Origin: AAA044-D11 sp965268275
GTDB lineage: Bacteria; Actinomycetota; Actinomycetes; Nanopelagicales; Nanopelagicaceae
Reading direction: 5' to 3'
DNA: 64,000 nt
Assembly: GCA_965268275.1 (NCBI GenBank)
Contig: OZ254168.1
Location: 186,001 to 250,000, forward strand
The notes under the pieces were generated by a model, which was not told where the DNA came from, ran no database searches, and was given only the letters and a program-made list of their open reading frames with translations. A program made the position numbers and the translations under genes. Below are positions 24,904 through 34,447 of this stretch, one piece after another. Each line of letters starts with the position of its first letter. The stretch's first letter is position 1.

Positions 24904-25617
24904 ATGAAGCGCAGTAAGAAATATAACGAGGCAGCTGCAAAGGTCGATCAAAAGATTCTTTACACACCTGGACAAGCAGTTAAGTTGGCCAAAGAGACCA
25001 GCACAACTAAATACGATGCAACAGTTGAAGTTGCACTACTTCTTGGCGTAGATCCAAAGAAGGCAGATCAAGCAATTCGTTCAACAGTAAACCTGCCACA
25101 CGGAACCGGTAAGACTGCCCGCGTTCTTGTATTCGCAGGTGGCGAGCGCGCAGATGAAGCACGCGCAGCTGGCGCAGATATTGTCGGCGCAGATGAATTA
25201 ATCGAAGAAGTTGCAAAGGGTCGTCTTGATTACGACGCTGTTGTTTCAACACCAGAACTTATGGGTAAGGTCGGTCGTCTTGGAAAGGTTCTTGGACCTC
25301 GCGGTTTAATGCCAAACCCAAAGACTGGAACTGTTACAACTAACGTTGCTAAGGCTGTTAATGACATCAAGGGCGGAAAGATTGAATTCCGTGTTGATAA
25401 GAATTCAAACCTGCACTACATAATTGGAAAGACATCTTTCACCGCAGAGCAATTGGCTGATAACTACGCAGCAGCTCTTGAAGAAGTTATGCGCGCAAAG
25501 CCAAACTCTTCAAAGGGACGCTTCGTTCGCAAGGCCACAATCTCGACAACGATGGGACCTGGAATTCAGGTTGACCCAACGATCTCACGCGATGGCGGAG
25601 ATAACGTTCAGGCTTAA
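24904..25617 (+). CDS. rplA: 50S ribosomal protein L1
   Basis: L1 (237 residues) of the mobile L1 stalk and a likely autoregulator of its own operon. Family blocks FAGGERADEARAAGAD, MGKVGRLGKVLGPRGLMPNPK and KGGKIEFRVDK are present. A TAAGGAG box precedes the ATG. It closes the rplK-rplA unit; the rplJ promoter follows within 20 bases. Confidence 0.97.
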   Translation: MKRSKKYNEAAAKVDQKILYTPGQAVKLAKETSTTKYDATVEVALLLGVDPKKADQAIRSTVNLPHGTGKTARVLVFAGGERADEARAAGADIVGADELIEEVAKGRLDYDAVVSTPELMGKVGRLGKVLGPRGLMPNPKTGTVTTNVAKAVNDIKGGKIEFRVDKNSNLHYIIGKTSFTAEQLADNYAAALEEVMRAKPNSSKGRFVRKATISTTMGPGIQVDPTISRDGGDNVQA

Positions 25618-25636
25618 TACCTGAACCAGACTGATT

Positions 25637-25666
25637 TTGACTGGGGTAGGCCCAATCGCTTACCCT
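25637..25666 (+). promoter_or_regulatory. rplJ-rplL promoter
   Basis: TTGACT (25637-25642) and TACCCT (25661-25666) with an 18-base spacer, 20 bases after the rplA stop. Transcription would start near 25673, giving a leader of about 170 bases. Confidence 0.65.
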
Positions 25667-25672
25667 AGGCAA

Positions 25673-25819
25673 GTTGTTACAAGTTAGTAACAGTAAAAGT
25701 AAGACCCGTACCAAAGACTGCAGGTCCTTTTAGTAAAAAAACTAAGAGGTTAATTGTTGAAAAACAGCCAGCATAGGTGCCCACGTAACCTCGTGCGCAT
25801 TTATGCGACGGGGTTTTTT
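25673..25819 (+). ncRNA. L10-leader-like regulatory RNA
   Basis: The leader upstream of rplJ contains CCAAAGACTGCAGGT, close to the core of known ribosomal protein L10 leaders, and a 9-bp hairpin (CCTTTTAGT/ACTAAGAGG, one G-U pair, A6 loop at 25726-25749). It ends in a terminator hairpin. In related bacteria the L10(L12) complex binds such a leader to repress rplJL. Boundaries are estimated from the promoter and terminator. Confidence 0.7.
25789..25819 (+). terminator. Attenuator hairpin in the rplJ leader
   Basis: CCTCGTGCGCA and TGCGACGGGG form a stem with a TTTA loop and one bulged G, followed by TTTTTT, 25 bases before the rplJ start. It is an intrinsic terminator inside the leader and suggests transcriptional attenuation. 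Confidence 0.75.
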
Positions 25820-25843
25820 GATTTTAGAGCGAAAGGAAGCCAA

Positions 25844-26482
25844 ATGGCTCGCCCAGATAAAGCAGCAGCTGTTGCAGAACTGACGGAAGATTTCCGTTCA
25901 GCAAATGCAACTGTGCTAACTGAATATCGTGGTCTCTCTGTTACATCAATGAAGGAACTTCGCCGTGCACTTGGTAGCGATACTAAGTATTCAGTAGTGA
26001 AGAACACTCTTACCAAGATCGCAGCAAAAGATGCAGGAGTAGATATCGATCCATCTCTACTTGCTGGTCCATCTGCTGTCGCATTTATTAAGGGCGATCC
26101 AATTGATGCCGCAAAGAGCCTAAAGAACTTCTCAAAAGAAAATCCATTCCTTGTTATCAAGGGCGGAATCTTTGAAGGTAAAGCTGTAACTGTTGCAGAA
26201 ATTATGAAGCTAGCTGACCTTGAATCTCGTGAGGTTCTATTGTCCAAGCTTGCTGGTGCAATGAAGGGTTCACTTGCCAAGGCAATTCGTACCATCGATG
26301 CACTTCGCTTAAAGAAGGAAGCACTCGAAGGTGCTCCAGCCGTAGCAGTGGTGTCCGAAGCGCCAACAGTAGTTGAGGTGGCAGAGGTTCCAGCTTCAGT
26401 AGAAGCAGAAGCCAACGCACCGGTTGAAACAGCTGAAGCAACTCCTGAAACACCAGAAGCAACTCCAGAAGTAACCGAATAA
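25844..26482 (+). CDS. rplJ: 50S ribosomal protein L10
   Basis: L10 (212 residues) anchors L7/L12 dimers on the ribosome. The ATG at 25844 (MARPDKAAAV) follows GAAAGGAAG; the frame to 25754 would start within the leader. The core ends near residue 170. Beyond it is an acidic, Ala/Pro/Val-rich tail of roughly 40 residues (ending ETPEATPEVTE), found in several actinobacteria but longer than in E. coli L10 (165 residues). Confidence 0.96.
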   Translation: MARPDKAAAVAELTEDFRSANATVLTEYRGLSVTSMKELRRALGSDTKYSVVKNTLTKIAAKDAGVDIDPSLLAGPSAVAFIKGDPIDAAKSLKNFSKENPFLVIKGGIFEGKAVTVAEIMKLADLESREVLLSKLAGAMKGSLAKAIRTIDALRLKKEALEGAPAVAVVSEAPTVVEVAEVPASVEAEANAPVETAEATPETPEATPEVTE

Positions 26483-26520
26483 CCAAAAGAATTAACCAAA
26501 AAAGAAAAGGAATATAAAAA

Positions 26521-26907
26521 ATGGCAAAGCTAACTTCAGATGATCTATTAGCTCAATTCAAGGAAATGACTCTTGTTGAACTTTCAGATTTCGTAAAAGC
26601 ATTCGAAACAGAGTTCGATGTAACAGCAGCAGCACCAGTTGCAGTTGCAGCAGCAGGCGGAGCAGCCGGCGGCGCAGCAGCATCAAGCGATCAAGATGAG
26701 TTCTCACTTATCCTTGAAGATGCTGGTTCACAGAAGATTGCAGTTATCAAGGAAGTTCGTAACATCAACTCAAGCCTCGGCCTAAAGGAAGCCAAGGACT
26801 TGGTAGATGGAACACCAGCTACTTTGATCGAAAAGGGAACTAAGGAAGCAGTTGACAAGGCAAAGACAGCTCTTGAAGCTGCTGGGGCAAAGGTCACAGT
26901 TAAGTAA
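26521..26907 (+). CDS. rplL: 50S ribosomal protein L7/L12
   Basis: L7/L12 (128 residues), the multi-copy stalk protein that recruits translation GTPases. N-terminal dimerisation region (LTSDDLLAQFKEMTLVEL), Ala/Gly-rich hinge (residues about 38-60), and the C-terminal factor-binding domain (KIAVIKEVRNINSSLGLKEA) are clear. It ends the rplJL unit and is followed by a strong terminator. Confidence 0.97.
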   Translation: MAKLTSDDLLAQFKEMTLVELSDFVKAFETEFDVTAAAPVAVAAAGGAAGGAAASSDQDEFSLILEDAGSQKIAVIKEVRNINSSLGLKEAKDLVDGTPATLIEKGTKEAVDKAKTALEAAGAKVTVK

Positions 26908-26937
26908 TCCCAGGTCGAACTTACGCACAAGCGTTAG

Positions 26938-26967
26938 AAAAAGGGACCCTAATCGGGTCCCTTTTTT
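26938..26967 (+). terminator. Intrinsic terminator after rplL
   Basis: GGGACCC-TAATC-GGGTCCC flanked by A5 and T6, 35 bases after the rplL stop: a textbook intrinsic terminator separating rplJL from rpoBC. Confidence 0.92.
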
Positions 26968-26990
26968 CGTATCTAGGTGTATAAGGCCGG

Positions 26991-27019
26991 TTGGACAGAT
27001 ACCCGCTTGGTTCGATACT
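26991..27019 (+). promoter_or_regulatory. rpoBC promoter
   Basis: TTGGAC (26991-26996) and GATACT (27014-27019) spaced by 17 bases directly downstream of the rplL terminator. The start would be near 27026, with a leader of about 83 bases before rpoB. Confidence 0.7.
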
Positions 27020-27108
27020 CTCGCCCTTCGCAAATTTTAAAAACCCAGAGGTCAGGCATATAGCGGCTGAGACCTGGCGGTAGCCGTGCGTTTACATCTG
27101 GAGGAATT

Positions 27109-30100
27109 TTGGCCGCATCGAAGTCAAAGTCATTTGCACCTGCTCGCGTTTCATTCGCAAAAATTCGTGAACCACTCGAAGTTCCAAACCTTCTATCACT
27201 ACAGCTAGACAGTGTTGACTGGTTACTTGGTAACGACGCGTGGCGTTCTCGTCTTGTTGTCGCTGAAAAGGCCGGTCGTGGTGAAGTACCAAAGACATCA
27301 GGATTAGAAGAAATCTTTGAAGAGATTTCTCCAATCGAAGATTTCCAAGGAACGATGAGTCTCTCATTTAGAGATCACCGCTTCGAACCACCTAAGTATT
27401 CAGTCGCTGAATGTAAAGAGCGCGACATCACTTACTCTGCACCGTTATTCGTAACTGCAGAATTCACCAACAACATCACTGGTGAAATTAAGTCACAAAC
27501 AGTTTTCATGGGCGACTTCCCATTGATGACACCACGCGGAACTTTCGTAATTAACGGAACCGAGCGCGTTGTTGTTTCACAGATTGTTCGTTCACCTGGT
27601 GTTTATTTTGAACGCACAATTGAGAAGAGTTCAGATAAAGATATTTTGACTGCGAAGATTATTCCAAGCCGTGGCGCTTGGTTGGAATTCGAAGTTGATA
27701 AGAAAGATTTGGTCGGTGTTCGTATCGATCGTAAGCGTAAGCAATCTGTAACAATTTTCTTGAAGGCACTTGGTTGGTCAGAGGAACAAATCCTTGAACA
27801 ATTCGGTGAATTCGAATCTATTCGCGCAACTCTTGAAAAAGATAACGTGAACACTCAAGACGAAGCTCTGCTTGATATCTATCGCAAGCTACGTCCAGGT
27901 GAGCCACCAACAAAGGAAGCTGCACAAGGACTTATCGAGAACTTGTACTTCAATCCAAAGCGTTATGACCTTGCAAAGGTTGGTCGCTTCAAGGTTAATA
28001 AGAAGCTTGGTTTAGAGCTTGAACTTTCAAAGGGCTTACTAAACATTGAAGATATCGTTGCAACAATTCGCTACTTAGTCTCACTCCATAACGGCGATGC
28101 TCTTATGGAATATGGCAAGCAAGTTCGTGTTGAAACTGACGATATCGATCACTTCGGTAACCGTCGCCTTCGCACAGTTGGTGAATTGATTCAGAACCAA
28201 GTCCGTACTGGTCTTTCACGTATGGAACGTGTTGTTCGCGAACGTATGACAACACAAGATGTTGAAGCAATTACTCCACAAACTCTGATCAACATCCGTC
28301 CAGTTGTTGCATCAATCAAGGAGTTCTTCGGAACATCTCAACTTTCACAATTCATGGACCAGACAAATCCACTTTCTGGAATGACACACAAGCGTCGTCT
28401 TTCAGCACTTGGACCCGGCGGTCTTTCACGTGAACGCGCAGGCTTCGAAGTTCGTGACGTTCACCCATCTCACTACGGACGTATGTGTCCAATTGAAACT
28501 CCAGAAGGTCCAAACATCGGACTTATCGGATCACTTGCAACATATGCTCGCGTAACTCCATTCGGATTTATCGAAACTCCTTACCGCAAAGTTCTAAAGG
28601 GTAAGGTAACAGATCAAATTGATTACTTAACTGCAGATGAAGAAGATGAGCACGTAATTGCGCAAGCAAATGCACCGCTAACTTCAGATTCACACTTTGC
28701 AGAACCACGCGTTCTTGTTCGTCGTCGCGGTGGCGAAGTTGAATTCATTCACGCAGATGAAGTTGATTACATGGACGTTTCACCACGTCAGATGGTTTCT
28801 GTTGCAACCGCAATGATTCCATTCCTTGAGCACGACGATGCGAACCGCGCATTGATGGGTTCAAACATGATGCGTCAAGCAGTTCCACTAATTCGTGCAG
28901 AAGCACCATTTGTCGGAACCGGTATGGAATTCCGTGCAGCTGTTGATGCTGGCGATGTTCTACTTGCTCGCAACTCAGGTGTTGTTACAGAAGTAAGTGC
29001 CGACGAAGTTACTGTCATGAACGATGATGGAACAACTGAGCATTACTTCCTAGAGAAGTTCACACGCTCTAACCAAGGCACTAGCCGCAATCAGAAAGTG
29101 ATTGTCGCGCAAGGCAACCGTATTGAAACCGGCCAAGTTATTGCTGATGGACCATCGACCGAAAAGGGCGAAATGGCACTCGGTAAGAACTTGCTCGTGG
29201 CATTTATGTCATGGGAAGGTCACAACTACGAAGATGCAATTATTCTTTCGCAACGTCTCGTTCAAGATGACGTACTAACTTCAATTCATATTGAAGAGTA
29301 TGAAGTTGATGCTCGCGACACCAAGCTTGGACCTGAGGAAATCACTCGTGATATCCCTAACGTGAGCGAAGAAGTTCTTGCAGATCTAGATGATCGCGGA
29401 ATTATTCGTATCGGTGCTGAAGTTGTTCCTGGCGACATTCTTGTCGGAAAGGTAACTCCTAAGGGCGAAACTGAACTCACACCAGAAGAGCGTTTGCTCC
29501 GTGCAATTTTCGGCGAGAAGGCTCGCGAAGTTCGCGACACCTCACTAAAGGTTCCACACGGTGAATCAGGAAAAGTTATTGATGTTCGCATTCAATCTGC
29601 AGAAGATGGATATGAACTTCCTGCCGGTGTAAACCAAATCGTTCGCGTATTTGTTGCGCAGAAGCGAAAGATTCAAGACGGTGACAAGCTTGCTGGTCGC
29701 CACGGTAACAAGGGTGTTATCTCAAAGATTCTTCCAGTGGAAGATATGCCATTCCTTGAAGATGGAACTCCTGTTGATGTTGTCTTGAACCCACTTGGTG
29801 TTCCTGGTCGTATGAACGTCGGTCAGATTCTAGAAACTCACTTAGGTTGGGTTGCTAAATCTGGTTGGAAGTTAGAGGGCAACGAGCCATGGCAGAAGGA
29901 TCTTCGCGAACATGGTTTCGCAGATGCTGCTGCAAACTCAAAGGTTGCAACTCCAGTATTTGATGGCGCAAAGGAAGAAGAACTTATTGGTCTTCTCTCT
30001 TCAACACTTCCTAACAAGGATGGAATGCGTCTAGTTGGTGGAAACGGAAAGGCTCGTCTATTCGACGGTCGCACCGGAGAGCCATACAAAGAAGAGATCA

Positions 30101-30561
30101 CAGTTGGTTACATGTATATCTTGAAGCTTCACCACTTGGTGGACGACAAGATTCACGCACGTTCAACTGGACCTTACTCAATGATTACTCAACAACCACT
30201 TGGTGGAAAAGCACAATTCGGTGGTCAGCGCTTTGGTGAGATGGAAGTTTGGGCACTTGAAGCTTATGGCGCCGCTTACACACTCCAAGAGTTGCTAACA
30301 ATTAAGTCCGATGACGTTCTTGGTCGCGTAAAACTTTACGAAGCCATTGTTAAGGGCGAGAACATTCCAGAACCGGGTATCCCAGAATCATTCAAGGTGC
30401 TTGTTAAGGAAATGCAGTCACTATGTCTAAATGTGGAAGTTCTATCTTCTGAAGGTGTTGCGATCGAAATGCGCGATACCGATGAAGAAGTATTCCGTGC
30501 CGCCGAAGAACTTGGAATCAACTTGTCACGAGTTGAACCTTCAAGTGTCGAAGAAGTTTAA
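27109..30561 (+). CDS. rpoB: DNA-directed RNA polymerase beta subunit
   Basis: The RNA polymerase beta subunit (1150 residues, normal for actinobacteria). The TTG start follows a GGAGGA box. The rifampicin region (FGTSQLSQFMDQTNPLSG) is readable: D516 and H526 equivalents are wild type, but the E. coli N518 position is Thr (residue 419 here). The switch/active-site block with GDKLAGRHGNKG and the C-terminal GGKAQFGGQRFGEMEVWALEA are intact. rpoC follows after 15 bases. Its own promoter lies after the rplL terminator. Confidence 0.98.
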   Translation: MAASKSKSFAPARVSFAKIREPLEVPNLLSLQLDSVDWLLGNDAWRSRLVVAEKAGRGEVPKTSGLEEIFEEISPIEDFQGTMSLSFRDHRFEPPKYSVAECKERDITYSAPLFVTAEFTNNITGEIKSQTVFMGDFPLMTPRGTFVINGTERVVVSQIVRSPGVYFERTIEKSSDKDILTAKIIPSRGAWLEFEVDKKDLVGVRIDRKRKQSVTIFLKALGWSEEQILEQFGEFESIRATLEKDNVNTQDEALLDIYRKLRPGEPPTKEAAQGLIENLYFNPKRYDLAKVGRFKVNKKLGLELELSKGLLNIEDIVATIRYLVSLHNGDALMEYGKQVRVETDDIDHFGNRRLRTVGELIQNQVRTGLSRMERVVRERMTTQDVEAITPQTLINIRPVVASIKEFFGTSQLSQFMDQTNPLSGMTHKRRLSALGPGGLSRERAGFEVRDVHPSHYGRMCPIETPEGPNIGLIGSLATYARVTPFGFIETPYRKVLKGKVTDQIDYLTADEEDEHVIAQANAPLTSDSHFAEPRVLVRRRGGEVEFIHADEVDYMDVSPRQMVSVATAMIPFLEHDDANRALMGSNMMRQAVPLIRAEAPFVGTGMEFRAAVDAGDVLLARNSGVVTEVSADEVTVMNDDGTTEHYFLEKFTRSNQGTSRNQKVIVAQGNRIETGQVIADGPSTEKGEMALGKNLLVAFMSWEGHNYEDAIILSQRLVQDDVLTSIHIEEYEVDARDTKLGPEEITRDIPNVSEEVLADLDDRGIIRIGAEVVPGDILVGKVTPKGETELTPEERLLRAIFGEKAREVRDTSLKVPHGESGKVIDVRIQSAEDGYELPAGVNQIVRVFVAQKRKIQDGDKLAGRHGNKGVISKILPVEDMPFLEDGTPVDVVLNPLGVPGRMNVGQILETHLGWVAKSGWKLEGNEPWQKDLREHGFADAAANSKVATPVFDGAKEEELIGLLSSTLPNKDGMRLVGGNGKARLFDGRTGEPYKEEITVGYMYILKLHHLVDDKIHARSTGPYSMITQQPLGGKAQFGGQRFGEMEVWALEAYGAAYTLQELLTIKSDDVLGRVKLYEAIVKGENIPEPGIPESFKVLVKEMQSLCLNVEVLSSEGVAIEMRDTDEEVFRAAEELGINLSRVEPSSVEEV

Positions 30562-30576
30562 GGAGAGGGATAAAAA

Positions 30577-33500
30577 ATGTTAGATGTTAACTTTTTTGAT
30601 GAACTACGAATTGGCTTAGCTTCGACTGACAATATTCGTGAATGGTCTTTTGGTGAAGTAAAGAAACCAGAAACCATCAACTACCGAACACTCAAGCCAG
30701 AGAAGGACGGACTCTTCGACGAGAAGATTTTCGGACCAACTCGTGACTGGGAATGTTATTGCGGTAAGTACAAGCGCGTTCGCTTCAAGGGAATTATCTG
30801 CGAGCGTTGCGGTGTTGAAGTTACTCGCGCAAAGGTTCGTCGTGAACGTATGGGTCACATTGAACTAGCTGCACCTGTTACTCACATCTGGTATTTCAAG
30901 GGTGTTCCATCACGCCTTGGTTACCTACTTGATCTTGCACCAAAGGATCTTGAGAAGGTTATTTATTTCGCTGCCTACATGATCACTGAAGTTGATACTG
31001 AAGCTCGCGAAGAAGATCTACCTTCACTCGAGAAGCGCCTTGCTGCAGATAAGAAGAAGATTGAAACTCGTCGCGATGGCGATCTAGATGCACGTCAGAA
31101 GAAACTAGAAGCAGATACTGCTGAACTAGAAGCTGCTGGCGAAAAAGCAGATGTAAAGCGCAAAGTTCGTGAAGCAGCTGAACGTGAATTGAAAGCAGTT
31201 CGCGATAAGTCACAACGCGAATTGGATCGCTTAGATGCAGTCTGGACTCGCTTTAAGAATCTAAAGGTTCAAGATCTCGAAGGTGATGAATCTTTGTATC
31301 GCGAACTTACAGATCGTTTCGGTGTTTATTTCAAGGGTTCAATGGGCGCAGCTGCAATTAAGCGTCGCTTAGAAACTTTTGATTTACAGTCTGAATACAC
31401 AATGCTGACCGAACTGGCACAAACTGGTAAGGGTCAGAAGAAGACTCGCGCAATTAAGCGTTTGAAAGTTGTCTCTTCATTCCTAAACACTCGCAACCAC
31501 CCAGCATCAATGGTTCTAGATTGCGTTCCAGTTATTCCACCTGATCTACGTCCAATGGTTCAACTAGATGGTGGTCGCTTTGCGACCTCAGATCTAAATG
31601 ATCTATACCGACGCGTTATCAACCGTAACAATCGTTTGAAGCGTCTTGCAGATCTTGGTGCTCCAGAAATTATTGTTAATAACGAAAAACGTATGTTGCA
31701 AGAAGCAGTAGATGCGCTATTCGATAACGGTCGTCGTGGTCGTCCAGTTACTGGCCCAGGAAACCGTCCACTTAAATCATTGTCAGACATGCTTAAGGGT
31801 AAGCAAGGACGTTTCCGTCAAAACTTGCTCGGAAAGCGCGTTGATTATTCTGGTCGTTCAGTAATCGTTGTTGGTCCACAACTTAAGTTGCACCAATGCG
31901 GTCTGCCAAAGCAGATGGCACTAGAACTTTTCAAGCCATTCGTAATGAAGCGCTTGGTTGATCTCAATCACGCACAGAACATCAAATCCGCAAAGCGTAT
32001 GGTCGAGCGTGCTCGCCCTGTTGTGTGGGATGTTTTGGAAGAAGTAATTGCAGAACATCCAGTTCTTCTAAACCGTGCACCAACACTGCACCGTCTGGGT
32101 ATCCAAGCTTTCGAACCACAATTGGTTGAAGGTAAGGCTATTCAGATTCACCCACTTGTTTGTACTGCATTTAACGCAGACTTCGACGGTGACCAGATGG
32201 CGGTTCACTTACCACTGTCAGCAGAAGCGCAAGCAGAAGCTCGCGTTCTTATGCTTTCAAGTAACAATATTTTGTCACCTGCATCAGGTCGACCAATTAC
32301 ATCTCCTACCCAGGACATGGTTCTTGGTCTTTACTTCCTAACATCACTTCGTGAGAACGAACTTGGTGAAGGTCGCGCATTCGGTTCAATCGCCGAAGCG
32401 TTGATGGCATATGACCGTAACTCACTAACAATGCAGGCAAAGATCAAGATTCGTATTACCCACAGCGGTGTCAGCGAAGTTCGCGAAACTACATTAGGTC
32501 GCGCACTATTCAATGAAATTCTGCCAGAGGGTTATAAGTTCGTTGATTACGATGTAACTAAGAAACTTCTTGGCCAAATCGTTGATGATCTTGCTGAAGG
32601 TTTTGCCAAGGTAACAGTTGCGCAAACACTTGATGCTCTGAAGTCACTTGGTTTCTACTGGGCAACACGCGCTGGAATCACCATCGCAATCGAAGATGTT
32701 GTTACACCTGCCAAGAAGCAAGAAATCTTGGATGGTTATGAAATTAAGGCTGAAAAGGTTCAGAGCCAATATGAAAAGGGTCTGATTACCGATGATGAGC
32801 GTCGTCAAGAACTCATTGAAATTTGGACTAATGCAACAACAGATGTTGCAAAGGCGATGGAAGATAACTTCCCAAAGACCAACCCTGTTTGGATGATGGT
32901 CTACTCCGGTGCACGTGGAAACATGATGCAAGTTCGTCAGATCGCAGGTATGCGTGGTCTGGTAGCGAATCCGAAGGGCGAAATTATTCCGCGTCCGATC
33001 AAGTCAAACTTCCGTGAAGGTCTTTCAGTTCTTGAATACTTCATTGCAACTCACGGTGCGCGTAAGGGTCTTGCAGATACCGCGCTTCGTACCGCTGACT
33101 CAGGTTACCTAACACGTCGTCTCTGCGACGTTGCACAAGATGTAATTATTCGTGAAGAAGATTGCGGAACTGATCGCGGTCTGACTCTAAAGATTGCTGC
33201 AGTTGATTCAACTGGAGCACTTGTTCGCGATGACCATGTCGAAACTTCAATGTTCGGTCGTAACTTGGCTGAAGATGCAGTTCAAAATGGCAAGGTAATT
33301 CTTAGCGCAGGAACAGATCTTGGCGATAAGAACATCAACACTTTGGTTGAAGCTGGTATCGCAGAAGTTAAAATCCGCTCAGTTCTTACTTGCGATAGCA
33401 AGGTTGGACAATGCGCAATGTGCTACGGCCGCTCAATGGCATCTGGCAAGTTAGTAGATGTCGGCGAAGCTGTTGGAATTATTGCTGCTCAATCAATTGG

Positions 33501-34392
33501 TGAGCCAGGAACTCAGCTAACAATGCGTACTTTCCACACCGGAGGTATTGCAGGAGATGACATCACACACGGTCTACCTCGTATTGTTGAACTCTTCGAA
33601 GCTCGCACACCTAAGGGTGTTGCGCCAATCGCAGAAACTGCTGGTGTTGTCAGCTTCCTAGAAGATGCAAAGGGCAAGAAGATCATCGTTACGCCAGAAG
33701 ATGGCAGCGAAGCGATTGCTTACCCAATTACACGTCGTCAGAAGCTAAAGGTTGAAGATGGCATGCGCGTTAGCGTTGGACAACAAATGGTTGTTGGCGC
33801 GATCGATCCAAAGCAAGTTCTTCGTATCCTTGGACCTCGTCAAACCCAGGTTCACTTAGTGAATGAAATCCAAGAGGTTTACCGTTCACAAGGTGTATCA
33901 ATTCACGATAAGCACATCGAAATTATTGTTCGCCAAATGTTGAAGCGCATCACAGTGCTTGAACCAGGCGATGCCGATCTGCTTCCAGGTGAATTAGTAG
34001 AACGTGGTCGTTTCGAAACAGAGAACCGTCGCGTTGTATCAACTGGTGGCAAGGCCGCATCTGGTCGCCCAGAACTTATGGGAATTACTAAGGCATCACT
34101 TGCAACTGAATCATGGTTATCAGCCGCTTCATTCCAAGAGACCACAAAGGTTCTTACAGATGCTGCGTTATCCGAGAAGAGCGATCCATTGCTCGGACTT
34201 AAGGAGAACGTAATCATCGGTAAGTTAATCCCAGCTGGTACAGGTCTTGCTCGTTACCGCAACGTTCGAGTCGAACCTACCGAAGAGGCAAAGGCCGCGG
34301 TCTACGCTGCTTACGATGAATATGACTTCACACCATTTGAATCACAAGGTTCAGGTGAAGCAGTTCGTTTGGATGAGTTCGAAACTCGCTAA
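30577..34392 (+). CDS. rpoC: DNA-directed RNA polymerase beta' subunit
   Basis: The beta' subunit (1271 residues). The zinc finger C60/C62/C75/C78, the actinobacteria-type insertion with a charged coiled coil (about residues 140-220), the catalytic NADFDGDQMAVH (533-544) binding Mg, and the trigger-loop/bridge-helix region (FHTGGIAGDDITHGLPRI) are present. A second zinc site follows at VLTCDSKVGQCAMCYG. It ends rpoBC and is followed by a strong terminator. Confidence 0.98.
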   Translation: MLDVNFFDELRIGLASTDNIREWSFGEVKKPETINYRTLKPEKDGLFDEKIFGPTRDWECYCGKYKRVRFKGIICERCGVEVTRAKVRRERMGHIELAAPVTHIWYFKGVPSRLGYLLDLAPKDLEKVIYFAAYMITEVDTEAREEDLPSLEKRLAADKKKIETRRDGDLDARQKKLEADTAELEAAGEKADVKRKVREAAERELKAVRDKSQRELDRLDAVWTRFKNLKVQDLEGDESLYRELTDRFGVYFKGSMGAAAIKRRLETFDLQSEYTMLTELAQTGKGQKKTRAIKRLKVVSSFLNTRNHPASMVLDCVPVIPPDLRPMVQLDGGRFATSDLNDLYRRVINRNNRLKRLADLGAPEIIVNNEKRMLQEAVDALFDNGRRGRPVTGPGNRPLKSLSDMLKGKQGRFRQNLLGKRVDYSGRSVIVVGPQLKLHQCGLPKQMALELFKPFVMKRLVDLNHAQNIKSAKRMVERARPVVWDVLEEVIAEHPVLLNRAPTLHRLGIQAFEPQLVEGKAIQIHPLVCTAFNADFDGDQMAVHLPLSAEAQAEARVLMLSSNNILSPASGRPITSPTQDMVLGLYFLTSLRENELGEGRAFGSIAEALMAYDRNSLTMQAKIKIRITHSGVSEVRETTLGRALFNEILPEGYKFVDYDVTKKLLGQIVDDLAEGFAKVTVAQTLDALKSLGFYWATRAGITIAIEDVVTPAKKQEILDGYEIKAEKVQSQYEKGLITDDERRQELIEIWTNATTDVAKAMEDNFPKTNPVWMMVYSGARGNMMQVRQIAGMRGLVANPKGEIIPRPIKSNFREGLSVLEYFIATHGARKGLADTALRTADSGYLTRRLCDVAQDVIIREEDCGTDRGLTLKIAAVDSTGALVRDDHVETSMFGRNLAEDAVQNGKVILSAGTDLGDKNINTLVEAGIAEVKIRSVLTCDSKVGQCAMCYGRSMASGKLVDVGEAVGIIAAQSIGEPGTQLTMRTFHTGGIAGDDITHGLPRIVELFEARTPKGVAPIAETAGVVSFLEDAKGKKIIVTPEDGSEAIAYPITRRQKLKVEDGMRVSVGQQMVVGAIDPKQVLRILGPRQTQVHLVNEIQEVYRSQGVSIHDKHIEIIVRQMLKRITVLEPGDADLLPGELVERGRFETENRRVVSTGGKAASGRPELMGITKASLATESWLSAASFQETTKVLTDAALSEKSDPLLGLKENVIIGKLIPAGTGLARYRNVRVEPTEEAKAAVYAAYDEYDFTPFESQGSGEAVRLDEFETR

Positions 34393-34414
34393 ACGTATCT
34401 AAAATAATAAAATT

Positions 34415-34447
34415 AAAAGCCCCGGTGTTTATTGCACTGGGGCTTTT
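34415..34447 (+). terminator. Terminator after rpoC
   Basis: AAAAGCCCCGGTG, a 7-base loop and CACTGGGGCTTTTTT form a 12-13 bp stem (one G-U pair) with T6, 22 bases after rpoC. The A-run on the other side lets it also serve the convergent gene ending at 34448. Confidence 0.9.

Noticed and set aside
25801..26499. 232-codon open frame antisense to rplJ
   Set aside because: Ser/Ala-rich shadow caused by the repetitive Ala/Val/Glu codons of L10; no ribosome-binding site or recognisable domain.
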